Shown in pieces: positions 25,939-35,543 of a stretch of 46,802 nucleotides of DNA. The number at the start of each line of letters is the position of its first letter. The first letter of the stretch is position 1. Source of the stretch: an uncultured Eubacteriales bacterium (GTDB lineage Bacteria > Bacillota > Clostridia > Christensenellales > CAG-138); NCBI GenBank assembly GCA_900545265.1, contig UQYI01000022.1:1-46802 (forward strand), given 5' to 3'. The notes under the pieces are model-generated. The model saw nothing but the letters and a program-made list of their open reading frames with translations. It had not been told where the DNA came from and searched no databases. A program made the position numbers and the translations under genes.

Positions 25939-26862
25939 TCAGCAGGCGCCTACAGGAGCTGCCCCCGTCCATTGAAGTTTTTTGAGTACCTGCATCAGTT
26001 CTGGCGGCATAGGCACTGTAAATTTCAATGGTTCTCCCGTTCGCGGGTGCGTCAGCTCCAATTTGTATCCATGTAAAGCCTGTCCTTCCAAATGGTACGG
26101 ATCTGCACCTCCGTAGACCGTATCCCCAAGAAGCGGATGCTTTTTATAGGCCAAGTGTACCCGAATCTGATGGGTTCTCCCGGTTTCCAAGTGCAATTCC
26201 AACAAAGTATAACTTCCGAAACGTTCCCATACCTGAAAATGCGTTATCGCCGGACGTCCATTGTCGACTACCGCCATGCGCTTTCTATCCACAGGATGGC
26301 GGCCGATAGGAGCATTTATGGTGCCTGTATCCTCCCGTATATTCCCCATGACCAGCGCTACATAGCTTCTACCGGCGCTGTGACAGGCAAACTGAGCTGC
26401 AAGATTCTGGTGCGCCATGTCATTCTTTGCTACCGCCAGCAAGCCACTGGTCATACGGTCGATACGATGAACAATGCCAGGCCTGTTTTCCCCACCGATG
26501 GTAGACAGATTTCCGAAATGATACATCAGACCATTGACCAATGTTCCCCGTTCGTGTCCGGGGGCCGGATGCACTACCAATCCTCTGGGCTTGTTAAGAA
26601 TACAGATATCTTCATCTTCATAGACGATATCCAGCGGAATCTCCTCCGCAACAAGGCCTATATCACGGGTCTCCGGCAATTCGTAGGTTAACACATCTCC
26701 AGCCTTAACGGAATCCTTGCTTCTGCATGGCTTTCCGTTTTTCCATACCTGTTCACTCTCGATCAGTGTTTGTACACGAGAACGGGATAAAGGTGTCAAA
26801 GCGGCCAGACAGCTGTCCAAACGTTTATAGGCCTCCTCCACAGGGATGGTCTCAAGCCCCAT
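25939..26862 (-). CDS. RluA/RluD-family pseudouridine synthase
   Basis: 307 residues with an N-terminal S4 RNA-binding domain (about 12-75) and a pseudouridine synthase domain. The catalytic Asp is in GIVHRIDRMTSGLL, and LETGRTHQIRVHL is the second family motif. Next to lspA it corresponds to ylyB of Bacillus. The precise uridine targets in rRNA are not readable from sequence. The start overlaps the end of lspA by 11 bases. Confidence 0.92.
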   Translation of the reverse strand: MGLETIPVEEAYKRLDSCLAALTPLSRSRVQTLIESEQVWKNGKPCRSKDSVKAGDVLTYELPETRDIGLVAEEIPLDIVYEDEDICILNKPRGLVVHPAPGHERGTLVNGLMYHFGNLSTIGGENRPGIVHRIDRMTSGLLAVAKNDMAHQNLAAQFACHSAGRSYVALVMGNIREDTGTINAPIGRHPVDRKRMAVVDNGRPAITHFQVWERFGSYTLLELHLETGRTHQIRVHLAYKKHPLLGDTVYGGADPYHLEGQALHGYKLELTHPRTGEPLKFTVPMPPELMQVLKKLQWTGAAPVGAC

Positions 26863-27385
26863 ACCGGATATCCTCGTCCTTCTGGTTCTCTGCTTCTTTA
26901 GAGGTTTGCTGTTTTGTTTTATTTTTCTTTTCCATCAGATCAAAAATCCCATTTTTAAGAAACAATGTCTCAATAATTAAAAGCCCTGCCCCAATTACAA
27001 TGGAACTGTCGGCTATGTTAAACACCGGAAATTGAATAAGAGATACATAGATCATATCCCGCACATAGCCAAGTAGTACACGGTCTACAAGGTTTCCCAA
27101 AGCGCCGGCAAAGAGCAGAAGCAGGATGCATCTGCTCAAGAAACGCATCTGCTTTCTGTTTTTAAAATAAAACCAGAGTAATACAGCCAAAAAGGCAGAT
27201 GTCAGCACAATGAATGGGATCCGTGCACCCTGAAACATGCCCCATGCAGCGCCTTCATTCTGCACATATGTCAGTTCAAGAACGCCAGGAATAAGCACCA
27301 GAGTGCTTTTAGAAAGTACTTGAGCGGCATATACCTTGCTCAGCTGATCGATCACAAGTACCAATATGGCAACGATCCATTCCAT
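26852..27385 (-). CDS. lspA: Lipoprotein signal peptidase II
   Basis: A 177-residue membrane aspartyl protease with four predicted helices that removes signal peptides from diacylated prolipoproteins. The catalytic pair is Asp110 (GYVRDMI) and Asp126 (FNIADSS). The conserved NEGAAWGM and GALGNLVDR are present. The C-terminus has an extra charged tail. AAGGAGG precedes the ATG and starts inside the stop of the transglycosylase gene. Confidence 0.96.
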   Translation of the reverse strand: MEWIVAILVLVIDQLSKVYAAQVLSKSTLVLIPGVLELTYVQNEGAAWGMFQGARIPFIVLTSAFLAVLLWFYFKNRKQMRFLSRCILLLLFAGALGNLVDRVLLGYVRDMIYVSLIQFPVFNIADSSIVIGAGLLIIETLFLKNGIFDLMEKKNKTKQQTSKEAENQKDEDIRYGA

Positions 27386-27396
27386 ATAATTCCTCC

Positions 27397-28023
27397 TTAT
27401 TCTGCAGTGGGAGCTGCTGTCAGTTCCGGATACAGATTCCGATATACACGGCAGGTACTTAGAACCTTCTTCACATACTTTTCAGTTTCCGGATACGGAA
27501 TGTACAGTGGGCCGCCTTCCTTATCCTCGCCGTATTCTCTGATCCAGCTACGTGTTTTTCCTGGCCCGGCATTATAGGCGCAGACCGCCGCCCGTACCGA
27601 TCCCATCTCTTCTATCAGATAAGCAAGATATCGACATCCAAGTCGGATATTCACTTCCGGATCCGTAAGCATGCTTTCCGAATAACCGGCTAGCTCCAGC
27701 CACCCAGCCACCTCCTGAGCCGTAGCTGGCATAAGCTGCATGAGCCCACGGGCCCCTACCGGGCTTTTGGCATTTTTATCATAGCTGCTTTCGCAAAAAA
27801 TTACGCTGGCCACCAGAGCTGGATCCAGATTACTTTCCTCTGCCTGATGCAAAATGACGTCTTCATACTCCAGCTTATAGCGTAATTTCAGCAAAGCAGG
27901 CCTGGCAAAAAGGAAATACCCCGCCGCCAGCAGCACGCAAGCAATCAATATCCCTATTCCCAAAAGAATCTTTTTCCCCGCACCGGATTCATTCCGCCCA
28001 GAAGTCTTGCATAAGTTTTCCAT
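27397..28023 (-). CDS. Membrane-anchored lytic transglycosylase (SLT family)
   Basis: 208 residues with one N-terminal membrane helix (about 19-40) and an outer goose-lysozyme-like SLT domain. The catalytic Glu is Glu78 in FCESSYD, followed by SPVGARGLMQLMP and the CAYNAGPG motif. It cuts peptidoglycan glycan strands with 1,6-anhydro ends. It resembles the YjbJ/Slt-type small enzymes of Firmicutes. It overlaps the end of coaE by 35 bases, so translation is probably coupled. Confidence 0.92.
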   Translation of the reverse strand: MENLCKTSGRNESGAGKKILLGIGILIACVLLAAGYFLFARPALLKLRYKLEYEDVILHQAEESNLDPALVASVIFCESSYDKNAKSPVGARGLMQLMPATAQEVAGWLELAGYSESMLTDPEVNIRLGCRYLAYLIEEMGSVRAAVCAYNAGPGKTRSWIREYGEDKEGGPLYIPYPETEKYVKKVLSTCRVYRNLYPELTAAPTAE

Positions 28024-28609
28024 ATACTCTTTTCACCTGTGCATACAGGGATGCCCGATCCCCATCATTGTTAATAACATAATCCGCCAGCCTACATTTT
28101 TCATCATCCGGCATCTGACTGTGAATACGCGCAAGCGCTTCCTGCCTGGAATATCCGTTGCGCTTTTCCATCCGGGCAATGCGCACTTCCTCCGGGGCAG
28201 TGACTACTATCACCCGCTTTACCTGATGGTACAGTCCGTTTTCCAGCAGAAGCGGTACATCCCATATGACCAGTCGGCTTCTATCTTCTTCATAGGCTGC
28301 TTTGGAAAGGAGATCCATTTCACGCCGCACATAGGGATGAACCAAACCGTTGAGGAGTTTTCGTTTCTCTGTATCATTAAATATGATATTCCCCAGCTTG
28401 TTTCTATCTATGTCTCCGCTTGGAAAAAGGATCTCTTTACCAAAGGCGTTCACCACAGCCTTATAACATGGAGTACCCGCATCCAGTGCATGCCGGGATA
28501 TCTCATCCGCATCCACGATATAAGCGCCCATGGAGGCAAAGTGTTCTGAAACCGTTGATTTTCCGGAAGCAATGCCCCCGGTTAATCCGGCACATACATA
28601 TCCGCTCAT
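27989..28609 (-). CDS. coaE: Dephospho-CoA kinase
   Basis: 206 residues; phosphorylates the 3'-OH of dephospho-CoA, the last step of coenzyme A synthesis. The P-loop is GGIASGKS (11-18), with the lid-region motif LVIWDVPLLLENG and DADEISR near residue 33. The ATG overlaps the polA stop (ATGA), as in many Firmicutes where coaE follows polA. Confidence 0.96.
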   Translation of the reverse strand: MSGYVCAGLTGGIASGKSTVSEHFASMGAYIVDADEISRHALDAGTPCYKAVVNAFGKEILFPSGDIDRNKLGNIIFNDTEKRKLLNGLVHPYVRREMDLLSKAAYEEDRSRLVIWDVPLLLENGLYHQVKRVIVVTAPEEVRIARMEKRNGYSRQEALARIHSQMPDDEKCRLADYVINNDGDRASLYAQVKRVYGKLMQDFWAE

Positions 28610-31152
28610 TTTGTATCGTACCAGCTGCTTCCGCAGGAAGCCTGTGCAATAAGCTTTACTTTCAGCTCTGCCACATGCTCCATAGTATCCTCCATCATAT
28701 GTTTGACCATCTCCGCTTCTTCCAACGGTGCATCTACCAGCAATTCATCATGGATCTGCAGAATCAGCCGAGCAGCCAAACCTTTCTCTTTTAAAGCTGC
28801 GTAAACTCGTACCATAGCGATCTTGATAATATCAGCAGCACTCCCTTGAATAGGCATGTTCATAGCCACGCGTTCCCCGAAGTTACGGGTATTATAGTTG
28901 CTGCTTTTAAGTTCCGGCAAGGGACGTCGGCGCCCATAAAGAGTCTGCGCATACCCGCAGGATTTAGCTTTTTCCACACTTTCTTTCATATAGGCACGCA
29001 CCCCGGGATAGCGATCCAGGTACATGTTTATATAGCTTCCTGCCACTTTAACAGGAATATTCAGGTTTCGAGCCAGTCCAAAGTCGGAAATACCATATAC
29101 AATACCAAAATTGACGGCTTTGGCTGCACTGCGCTGCTCCCTGGTTACCAGTTCCAACGGCGTATGAAACACTTCGGATGCTGTATGCCGGTGAATATCT
29201 TCACCTGAATTAAAGGCATTGATCAGTCCAGGGTCTCCGCTCATATGCGCCAGCAGCCGCAGTTCGATTTGGGAATAGTCAGCTCCTACCAATACATGAC
29301 CGGGAGAAGCTACAAACGCTTTGCGGATCTGTGCCCCCTGAGGCGTTCGCACTGGGATATTCTGCAAGTTAGGCTCTGTGCTGGAAATACGCCCTGTAGC
29401 GGTTACACATTGATTGAAGGACGAATGGACTCGTCCATCCGCTCCGGTGGCCTTGAGCAGTCCTTCCACAAAGGTGGCATCTACCTTGCTGAGGAAACGG
29501 TATTCTCCTATCAGAGGCACAATAGGATGTCTGTCGGCAATGGCTTCCAGTGTATCACTATCGGTGGAATACCCGGACTTTGTCTTTTTCCCGTGAGGCA
29601 ATCCAAGTTTGTCGAAAAGAATCCCGCCCAATTGCTTTGGAGAGAGAATATTGAACCTTTCCCCAGCCAGAGCATATATTTTCTCTTCCAGTTCTTTTTG
29701 TTGCGCGGAAAAGTCACAATGCAGGGCTTTCAGTACATTGCCATCCAGTGCAAAGCCCTCCTGTTCCATGGAAAAGAGCACTTCCATAAGGGGCATTTCC
29801 ATGTGCGCATACAGTTTCTCCATCCCCTTCTCTTTAAGCTCCGCTTCCATCTGCGGCTGGAGTAAGAATAACCCTGCAGCGCCCATCTCCCCTCCAAGCC
29901 GTTCCCTGCACAAGGCTTCATAGCTGCCGGAAGGCCGATTGCTTGCCAACAGATAATCAGCGATCCTCGCATCAAAATGCACCGTACGCAAAGGAATTTT
30001 AGCTTTATTCATACTGTGAAGGAGTGCTTTTCCGTCATAAGTCCATATATGCGCCTTCTCCATCAACGGAGAAAGAGACGACAGGAGCATTTCTCCCGTA
30101 ACCGGAGCGGAAAATAAATCATTTTGCAGGGAAAAGCCATAACTCGTCTCTCCGTCAAAAGCAATGGAAAAAGAAGGTGCAACAAGTACAGCTAAGCTTT
30201 GGCAGTCCATATGTGCCCGAACCAAATCTTCTAACGCTTCCAGAGAGTCCAGAGAAACATTCTTATGGGCAGGTACTGCCTTAACAGGCGCAACACCTTG
30301 CGGCAGACGATTCAGTATACTCCGAAGTTCCAATTTCTCCAGCACATCCCGAGCGTTCGCCATGGATTCTTTTGAAAAAAAGCATCCGTTCAGATCCACA
30401 TCCACAGGCGCCTCCGTCGAAATGGTGCCTAACCAATAGGAAAGCCGTGCGGATTCTGCATTGCTGCGTACCTTCTCTCCCAGCTTTCCCTTGATGACCT
30501 CTCCGTGAGACAAAACTCCTTCCAGATCTCCATATTCCCCCAAAAGCTTCAGGGCGGTCTTTTCCCCTACGCCTGGAATACCGGGAATATTATCGGAAGC
30601 ATCTCCCATGAGAGCTTTGAGATCCTTCATATGCGCCGGTGTCAGGCCATACGCTTCCGAAAGCGTTTCAGGCGTGTATTCTACAGTATCCGTAATACCT
30701 CTTTTAGTCAGCAGCACATGCACGGAATCCGTTACCAGCTGCAGTGCATCCCTATCCCCTGTTACCAGCAATGTATCTATGCCCTCAGCTTCGGCCCGGC
30801 GGGAAAGGGTGCCTAGGATGTCATCGGCCTCATAGCCGGGGCAGTCTAACACCCGTATGCCCATCTGTTCCAGTACTTCGCGAAGGATTGGCATCTGTTC
30901 CAACAGATCCGGCGGAGTGGGTTTTCTGCCTGCTTTATATGCCTGATAAGTTTTATGACGGAAGGTTGGTTCTTTACGGTCAAAAGCCACGGCCAAATAA
31001 GATGGATCCCTTTCCAGAAGTTTGATCAGCATGCTCAAAAAGCCATGGATCGCCCCTGTAGGCACACCGTCCCGATTGCTCATGGGCGTGTTCAAAGCAT
31101 AATACGCCCGAAACATCAGGCTGTTTCCGTCAATAATGATAAAAGAGGACAT
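28606..31152 (-). CDS. polA: DNA polymerase I
   Basis: 848 residues from MSSFIIIDGNS; the ATG at 31152 is chosen because the ATG at 31173 has no ribosome site and adds a non-family peptide. A 5'-nuclease domain (about 1-290, GNSLMFRAYYAL, CPGYEADDILGTL) is followed by a degenerate proofreading domain and a polymerase domain with DYSQIELRLLAHMSGD, RSAAKAVNFGIVYG and the C-motif QIHDELLVD. The usual exonuclease acidic residues of E. coli are not evident, so it likely does not proofread, as in Bacillus and Thermus relatives. Confidence 0.96.
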   Translation of the reverse strand: MSSFIIIDGNSLMFRAYYALNTPMSNRDGVPTGAIHGFLSMLIKLLERDPSYLAVAFDRKEPTFRHKTYQAYKAGRKPTPPDLLEQMPILREVLEQMGIRVLDCPGYEADDILGTLSRRAEAEGIDTLLVTGDRDALQLVTDSVHVLLTKRGITDTVEYTPETLSEAYGLTPAHMKDLKALMGDASDNIPGIPGVGEKTALKLLGEYGDLEGVLSHGEVIKGKLGEKVRSNAESARLSYWLGTISTEAPVDVDLNGCFFSKESMANARDVLEKLELRSILNRLPQGVAPVKAVPAHKNVSLDSLEALEDLVRAHMDCQSLAVLVAPSFSIAFDGETSYGFSLQNDLFSAPVTGEMLLSSLSPLMEKAHIWTYDGKALLHSMNKAKIPLRTVHFDARIADYLLASNRPSGSYEALCRERLGGEMGAAGLFLLQPQMEAELKEKGMEKLYAHMEMPLMEVLFSMEQEGFALDGNVLKALHCDFSAQQKELEEKIYALAGERFNILSPKQLGGILFDKLGLPHGKKTKSGYSTDSDTLEAIADRHPIVPLIGEYRFLSKVDATFVEGLLKATGADGRVHSSFNQCVTATGRISSTEPNLQNIPVRTPQGAQIRKAFVASPGHVLVGADYSQIELRLLAHMSGDPGLINAFNSGEDIHRHTASEVFHTPLELVTREQRSAAKAVNFGIVYGISDFGLARNLNIPVKVAGSYINMYLDRYPGVRAYMKESVEKAKSCGYAQTLYGRRRPLPELKSSNYNTRNFGERVAMNMPIQGSAADIIKIAMVRVYAALKEKGLAARLILQIHDELLVDAPLEEAEMVKHMMEDTMEHVAELKVKLIAQASCGSSWYDTK

Positions 31153-31190
31153 CTGATTCTCTTTCCGGCCCATAGGCCATTCAAAATTAG

Positions 31191-32507
31191 TTAGCGAATA
31201 ATATCGTATACCAGAGGTGCTGCTGTCGGTTTCTCCTGAGAAACGGTAATGGCGGTATACATGGTTTCTATCGCTTCCTCCAAACGAGTCTCGTCGTTTA
31301 CGTACAACGTGCAGAAGGGTTCTCCCTTTTCAAGTCGATCCCCTACCCGCTTGTGCATGATAAGCCCTACCGCCGGATCGATGGTATCCTCTTTTCTGGC
31401 TCTGCCCGCTCCCAACAGCTGGGAAGCAAGGCCGATCTTCACTGCTTTCATGGCAGCAAGGTATCCTTCCTCCTTTGGATAAAGAGGAATCTGACGGCGT
31501 GTAGCACACAGTTCCCGAATCTTTATCGGATCTATGTAGCTGTCGTCTCCCCCCATAGCTTTTATCATGGCTTTAAGCTTCGCAAGTCCTGCCCCTGAGC
31601 GGATAGCTGCAAGAAGCATTTGCTTACCTTCTTCTTCACTGGTGCAAAGGTTGCTCAGCAGCAGCATATTGGCCCCCAACAGCAAGGAAACTTCCATCAG
31701 CGGATCTGTTTCCGGAAGCATGCCGGAAAGCGCTTCTACTGCATCCTTGACTTCAAGTGCGTTGCCTACAGCCAGCCCCAAAGGCTGGTTCATATCTGTA
31801 ATAACGGCCATACACCGCCTGCCCAGATGATCCCCGATACGCACCATCAGGGAAGCAAGTTTTTTTGCCTCTTCCACTGTGCGCATAAAAGCGCCGCTGC
31901 CCGTTTTTACATCCAGCACAATAGCATCCGTACCGGCCGCCAGCTTCTTGCTCATAATGCTGGATGCAATCAAAGGAATACTTCCGATGGTACCTGTTAC
32001 ATCCCGCAGAGCATACAGCTTTTTATCTGCCGGAACCAGATTCCCCGTCTGGCCAATAACGGCTACCCCCAGTTCACGAACGATATCCAGAAACCTGGAT
32101 ATGGGTTGCTCTACGGAAAGACCGGGAATGGATTCCAACTTATCCAGCGTTCCGCCGGTATGTCCAAGCCCCCGGCCGCTCATCTTCGCTACGGTGCCTC
32201 CGCAAGCAGCTACCAGAGGAGCCAGGATCAATGTAGTGGTATCCCCCACGCCGCCGGTGGAATGTTTATCTACCTTTACCCCCGGCAGGCTGCTCAGATC
32301 CGCCACCTCTCCGCTGTGCATCATAATATCAGTCAGCAGCGCCGTTTCCCTGTCGGTCATCCCCCGAAAAACTACCGCCATTAAAAAAGCAGAAACCTGA
32401 TAGTCCGGCACCATACCGTCCACATACCCCATGACCATGGCGGTAAGTTCGTCCCGGTTCAGTTCCATACCGGCCTCTTTTTTTGTTATAATGTCTACGA
32501 TCCTCAT
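31191..32507 (-). CDS. pdp: Pyrimidine-nucleoside (thymidine) phosphorylase
   Basis: 438 residues of the glycosyltransferase family 3 fold. It splits uridine/thymidine with phosphate into base and (deoxy)ribose 1-phosphate. The phosphate site reads DKHSTGGVGDTTTL (80-93), and the signature SGRGLGHTGGTLDKLESI follows. AAAGGAG lies 5 bases before the ATG. It sits within the polA operon, 38 bases upstream of polA. deoA and pdp members cannot be separated with certainty by eye. Confidence 0.92.
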   Translation of the reverse strand: MRIVDIITKKEAGMELNRDELTAMVMGYVDGMVPDYQVSAFLMAVVFRGMTDRETALLTDIMMHSGEVADLSSLPGVKVDKHSTGGVGDTTTLILAPLVAACGGTVAKMSGRGLGHTGGTLDKLESIPGLSVEQPISRFLDIVRELGVAVIGQTGNLVPADKKLYALRDVTGTIGSIPLIASSIMSKKLAAGTDAIVLDVKTGSGAFMRTVEEAKKLASLMVRIGDHLGRRCMAVITDMNQPLGLAVGNALEVKDAVEALSGMLPETDPLMEVSLLLGANMLLLSNLCTSEEEGKQMLLAAIRSGAGLAKLKAMIKAMGGDDSYIDPIKIRELCATRRQIPLYPKEEGYLAAMKAVKIGLASQLLGAGRARKEDTIDPAVGLIMHKRVGDRLEKGEPFCTLYVNDETRLEEAIETMYTAITVSQEKPTAAPLVYDIIR

Positions 32508-32539
32508 ATATACTCCTTTGCGGTTCCAGCCCGCCGGTT

Positions 32540-33466
32540 TTATTTTTCAAGTTCTGCAAAGAGATCCGTTTCCACTTTCAGATAAATACCTGTGCAGCCG
32601 CGCAAAGCTCGGCACATATCATACAATTCCATAAGAGGTGGATCCAAAGTCAGTTCCATGTGGGGAACAACACTTTTATCAAAGCCGCTCCCACCAGTAA
32701 GAAGGATTGCTTTTGTGATACCCCAGCTTTGTGCCATATACAACAGCTGCCCTATTCCATATTCACCACTGAAAGGAAGATGGTTTCCCGGGCAGGCAGT
32801 ACTGTCGCACAGAAGCACACCTCCTGGCAGAATACCAAATATACATTTGGCTTCTCCGTCAATGCCGTCTGAGAGCGTTTGACTGAATAATTGACCTCTT
32901 CGAAAAGCTGTTGCATACTGCACGGCATCAGGTCCTTTTTGCAGCACAACCCGCCTGCCGCCAAAAGTCGGTTCTTCCCTGGCCAGGGTCTCCATGCGGG
33001 CTGCCACAGAAGCAGCGGTCTCTCCCCACACCAGCAGACGCCCAGTCTTTTTTTTGGGCTCTCGACGTCGAACCGCTTTGGGAAGCAGGCCCTCCCCCGG
33101 TGCTTCCGGGCGGATCTCTCCAGACATGGTCACATCCGCCAAACGCCGGGTAGGGGCAAACAGCTCCATATAATTCTCCTGGATCAATGGCCTGTAAAGC
33201 GCTAACTGCCCCATCAGCGCCGGATCCTCCCTCCAAAGCATGGTATTTTTCCGGCTGACTTTGATGGATTTTGCCCCAACCACGGGAATATACACTTTTT
33301 GCCCGGGGAGAAAGGCCTCCTCCGTTTCTCCTTCGTGGAGAGATACTTCCGTTAAATCCGCATATTCCAACGCACGGAGCACATGGGCCCAGCAGCGCTC
33401 TTTTGTTTCCCGGCTATAGTCTTCTACATAGAACCGAAAGCCAATAGGCATCCCGCCCCAATTCAT
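32540..33466 (-). CDS. Unknown protein, possible glycerate-kinase-like C-terminal half
   Basis: 308 residues with no family that I recognise securely. The first 110 (beginning MNWGGMPIGFRFYVEDYS) match nothing I know; a basic RRREPKKK stretch follows. In the second half the pattern FGILPGGVLLCDSTACPGNHLP, then YGIGQLLYMAQSWGITKAI and LLTGGSGFDKS, loosely follows glycerate kinase (GxTAVIEMAxAxGL, GTGEL and GGSATNDGG), but the catalytic loop is not conserved. GGAGG lies 7 bases before the ATG and 15 bases separate it from the ABC-F stop, so it is a genuine operon member. It could be a degenerate kinase or an unrelated fold. Confidence 0.6.
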   Translation of the reverse strand: MNWGGMPIGFRFYVEDYSRETKERCWAHVLRALEYADLTEVSLHEGETEEAFLPGQKVYIPVVGAKSIKVSRKNTMLWREDPALMGQLALYRPLIQENYMELFAPTRRLADVTMSGEIRPEAPGEGLLPKAVRRREPKKKTGRLLVWGETAASVAARMETLAREEPTFGGRRVVLQKGPDAVQYATAFRRGQLFSQTLSDGIDGEAKCIFGILPGGVLLCDSTACPGNHLPFSGEYGIGQLLYMAQSWGITKAILLTGGSGFDKSVVPHMELTLDPPLMELYDMCRALRGCTGIYLKVETDLFAELEK

Positions 33467-33480
33467 TGCGCTGCCTCCTT

Positions 33481-35418
33481 TTATCCGTTCTGTTCCATTT
33501 GTTCTTCCAGCGTCGCAAGTTCATTCTCCGCCTGCTCCAGCTTTTCATACAGGCAGTCGCTTTCCTTCTGCAGCTGCTCCAATCGGGCGCAGAATTCCTG
33601 TATGCGGCTATATTCCCCCCGTTGTTGGGCCGTTTCCATATCCGCCTGCAGCTGATTGCATTGGAGCTCATTTTCCATAATGGCCTTTTCGCAGCGGGCT
33701 GCCTGCTGCCGGGCCGCCGCTAATGCAATGCGGCTCTGTTTTTGCTGTTTATAAAAGTTTTCCTTCTGTTTTTTTTCCGTCGTTTCCTGCGCATGTGCAG
33801 GTTCCGGTGCTTTCACCAGAGAGAAAATATCTTCCCCCTCCTGTTCTTTCAATTCTTGAATACCGTTTCTACCCAAGTACAGCACCCGATCGGCCATACG
33901 CCGTACCAGATACCTGTCATGTGTAACGATAAGTACCGTGCCTTCAAAACTCTCCAAGGCTTTTTCCAGCACTTCGCAGCTTTGAATGTCAAAATGATTG
34001 GTGGGTTCATCCAGCAGTAATACGTTAGCTCCGCCTAAAACCAGCTTCAGAAGCTTTATCCGAGCCCGCTCTCCACCGCTTAAATTGCCAATATTTTTAT
34101 AGATGTCATCTCCGCGGAAGAGAAAAGCGCCTAGGTAATTACGGATCTCCCCTTCCAACAAACGTGGGAAGGCATCCTGCATCTCTTCCAGAATGGTATT
34201 ATCCGTATTTAATCCGTCCAGGTTCTGCTCAAAATATCCCAACCGCACGCCGGCGCCAATGGTATATATTCCATCATCCGCCTGCTCTTTATCCACCAGG
34301 ATCTTAAGCAGCGTACTCTTTCCACACCCGTTAGCACCGATAAGGCATACAGTCTGCCCCTTCCAGATCAAAAAGGATACATTTTCAAAGACAGTTCGTC
34401 CATTAAAGCTTTTTTTCAGCCCCCGAACAGAAAGTATTTCATTTCCGCTGGGTTCCGGTCCACGAAAGTGAAAATGAATCTGTGCGGGATCCTTTTCAGG
34501 CAGTACCAATGTCTCTTTCAGACGAGCGATCTGCTTTTCTTTGGATGCGATGGTCACATAGTTCCGCTCCTGATTCCAGCGCTTTTGTTGAACAATGATC
34601 CCCTCAATGCGCTTGATCTCTTTCATTGTGCGCTGATACCTGCGCTGAGCCGCTTCCCGCTCGCTGAGTTTCAGTTCCATATGCCGCGTATAGTTTCCAC
34701 GGGTTTGAATCAAATGTCCGTTTTCCAGTTCGAATATACGGTTGGTCACTGCATCCAAAAAAGCACGATCATGGGAAACAAGCAGAAAAGCACCTCTATA
34801 AGCGGACAAAAAATCCTGAAGATAGTTAATGGCCGCCACATCCAGATTATTGGTGGGCTCATCCAGCAGCAGAAGATCAGCCTTTTTCAGAATGGCCCGG
34901 CAAAGCATGGCCTTGGCGACCTGTCCGCCCGAAAACCGTGTAACAGATTTTTCCAATTCCTGAGAAGAAAAACCCAGTCCCATAAGCGCCGAACGGGTAC
35001 GGCTGCGGAAAGTCAGCCCTCCTTCCCGCTCGAACCGTTCGGTAAGATCGGCCTGCCGGCGGATAAGTCTGTCCCGGTCTGTTCCGGCCCGATGGATCCG
35101 TTCTGGCAGTTCGGAAAGCTCTTTTTCCCAGTCCAATAAGGATCCATGGGCCTGCAGCACAAAATCAAACAACGTTACACCCTCTTCTAGAGCAGGTGTT
35201 TGCTCAATGGAAGCGATGACGGTGCCTGCCGTCACAGAAATGTAGCCGTCATCCGCGGGTTCCTGCCGCAGCAGCATTTTGAGCAACGTGCTTTTACCGC
35301 AGCCGTTTACGCCAATGAGACCCACATGATCCCGGGGTGCTATTTCAAAGGAAACGCCGGAAAAAAGCGTTCGCACCACAAATTCTTTTTTTAGCTGTAC
35401 TGCCGTTAAGATAGCCAT
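33481..35418 (-). CDS. ABC-F family ATPase, ribosome-associated
   Basis: 645 residues with two ABC domains in one chain and no membrane domain. Walker A motifs are GVNGCGKS (36-43) and GANGCGKS; signatures are FSGGQVAKAML and LSGGERARIKLL; Walker B regions are LLLLDEPTNNLD and VLLLDEPTNHFD. The linker and a C-terminal Glu/Gln-rich coiled coil (about 555-645) fit the Uup/YdiF-type proteins that act on stalled or antibiotic-bound ribosomes. The subtype cannot be set by eye. It is the first gene of the operon that runs to rluD; the ribosome site before its ATG is weak. Confidence 0.93.
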   Translation of the reverse strand: MAILTAVQLKKEFVVRTLFSGVSFEIAPRDHVGLIGVNGCGKSTLLKMLLRQEPADDGYISVTAGTVIASIEQTPALEEGVTLFDFVLQAHGSLLDWEKELSELPERIHRAGTDRDRLIRRQADLTERFEREGGLTFRSRTRSALMGLGFSSQELEKSVTRFSGGQVAKAMLCRAILKKADLLLLDEPTNNLDVAAINYLQDFLSAYRGAFLLVSHDRAFLDAVTNRIFELENGHLIQTRGNYTRHMELKLSEREAAQRRYQRTMKEIKRIEGIIVQQKRWNQERNYVTIASKEKQIARLKETLVLPEKDPAQIHFHFRGPEPSGNEILSVRGLKKSFNGRTVFENVSFLIWKGQTVCLIGANGCGKSTLLKILVDKEQADDGIYTIGAGVRLGYFEQNLDGLNTDNTILEEMQDAFPRLLEGEIRNYLGAFLFRGDDIYKNIGNLSGGERARIKLLKLVLGGANVLLLDEPTNHFDIQSCEVLEKALESFEGTVLIVTHDRYLVRRMADRVLYLGRNGIQELKEQEGEDIFSLVKAPEPAHAQETTEKKQKENFYKQQKQSRIALAAARQQAARCEKAIMENELQCNQLQADMETAQQRGEYSRIQEFCARLEQLQKESDCLYEKLEQAENELATLEEQMEQNG

Positions 35419-35451
35419 ATCAATCCGTTCTTTTTATACAGAATCAATGTT

Positions 35452-35457
35452 AGTATA
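35452..35457 (-). promoter_or_regulatory. Extended -10 promoter for the ABC-F operon
   Basis: TGG followed by TATACT (35457-35452) makes an extended -10; no good -35 is present. It gives a leader of roughly 27 bases before the ATG at 35418. Confidence 0.5.
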
Positions 35458-35531
35458 CCATGAATCGTTTCAGAAGGGAACCTTTTGCAAAAAATTCAAA
35501 CTTTCCTGAACAAAGAAGCTTTATTTCATTG

Positions 35532-35537
35532 TATAAT
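35532..35537 (+). promoter_or_regulatory. -10 box placed for a leaderless NlpC/P60 transcript
   Basis: A perfect TATAAT ends 6 bases before the preferred ATG at 35544, so transcription should start on or next to that ATG. No ribosome site lies between. The -35 region is poor, which lowers confidence. Confidence 0.45.
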
Positions 35538-35543
35538 GCAGGT

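Noticed and set aside
31153..31173. N-terminal extension of polA
   Set aside because: No ribosome site before 31173, and the protein from 31152 begins as the family does.
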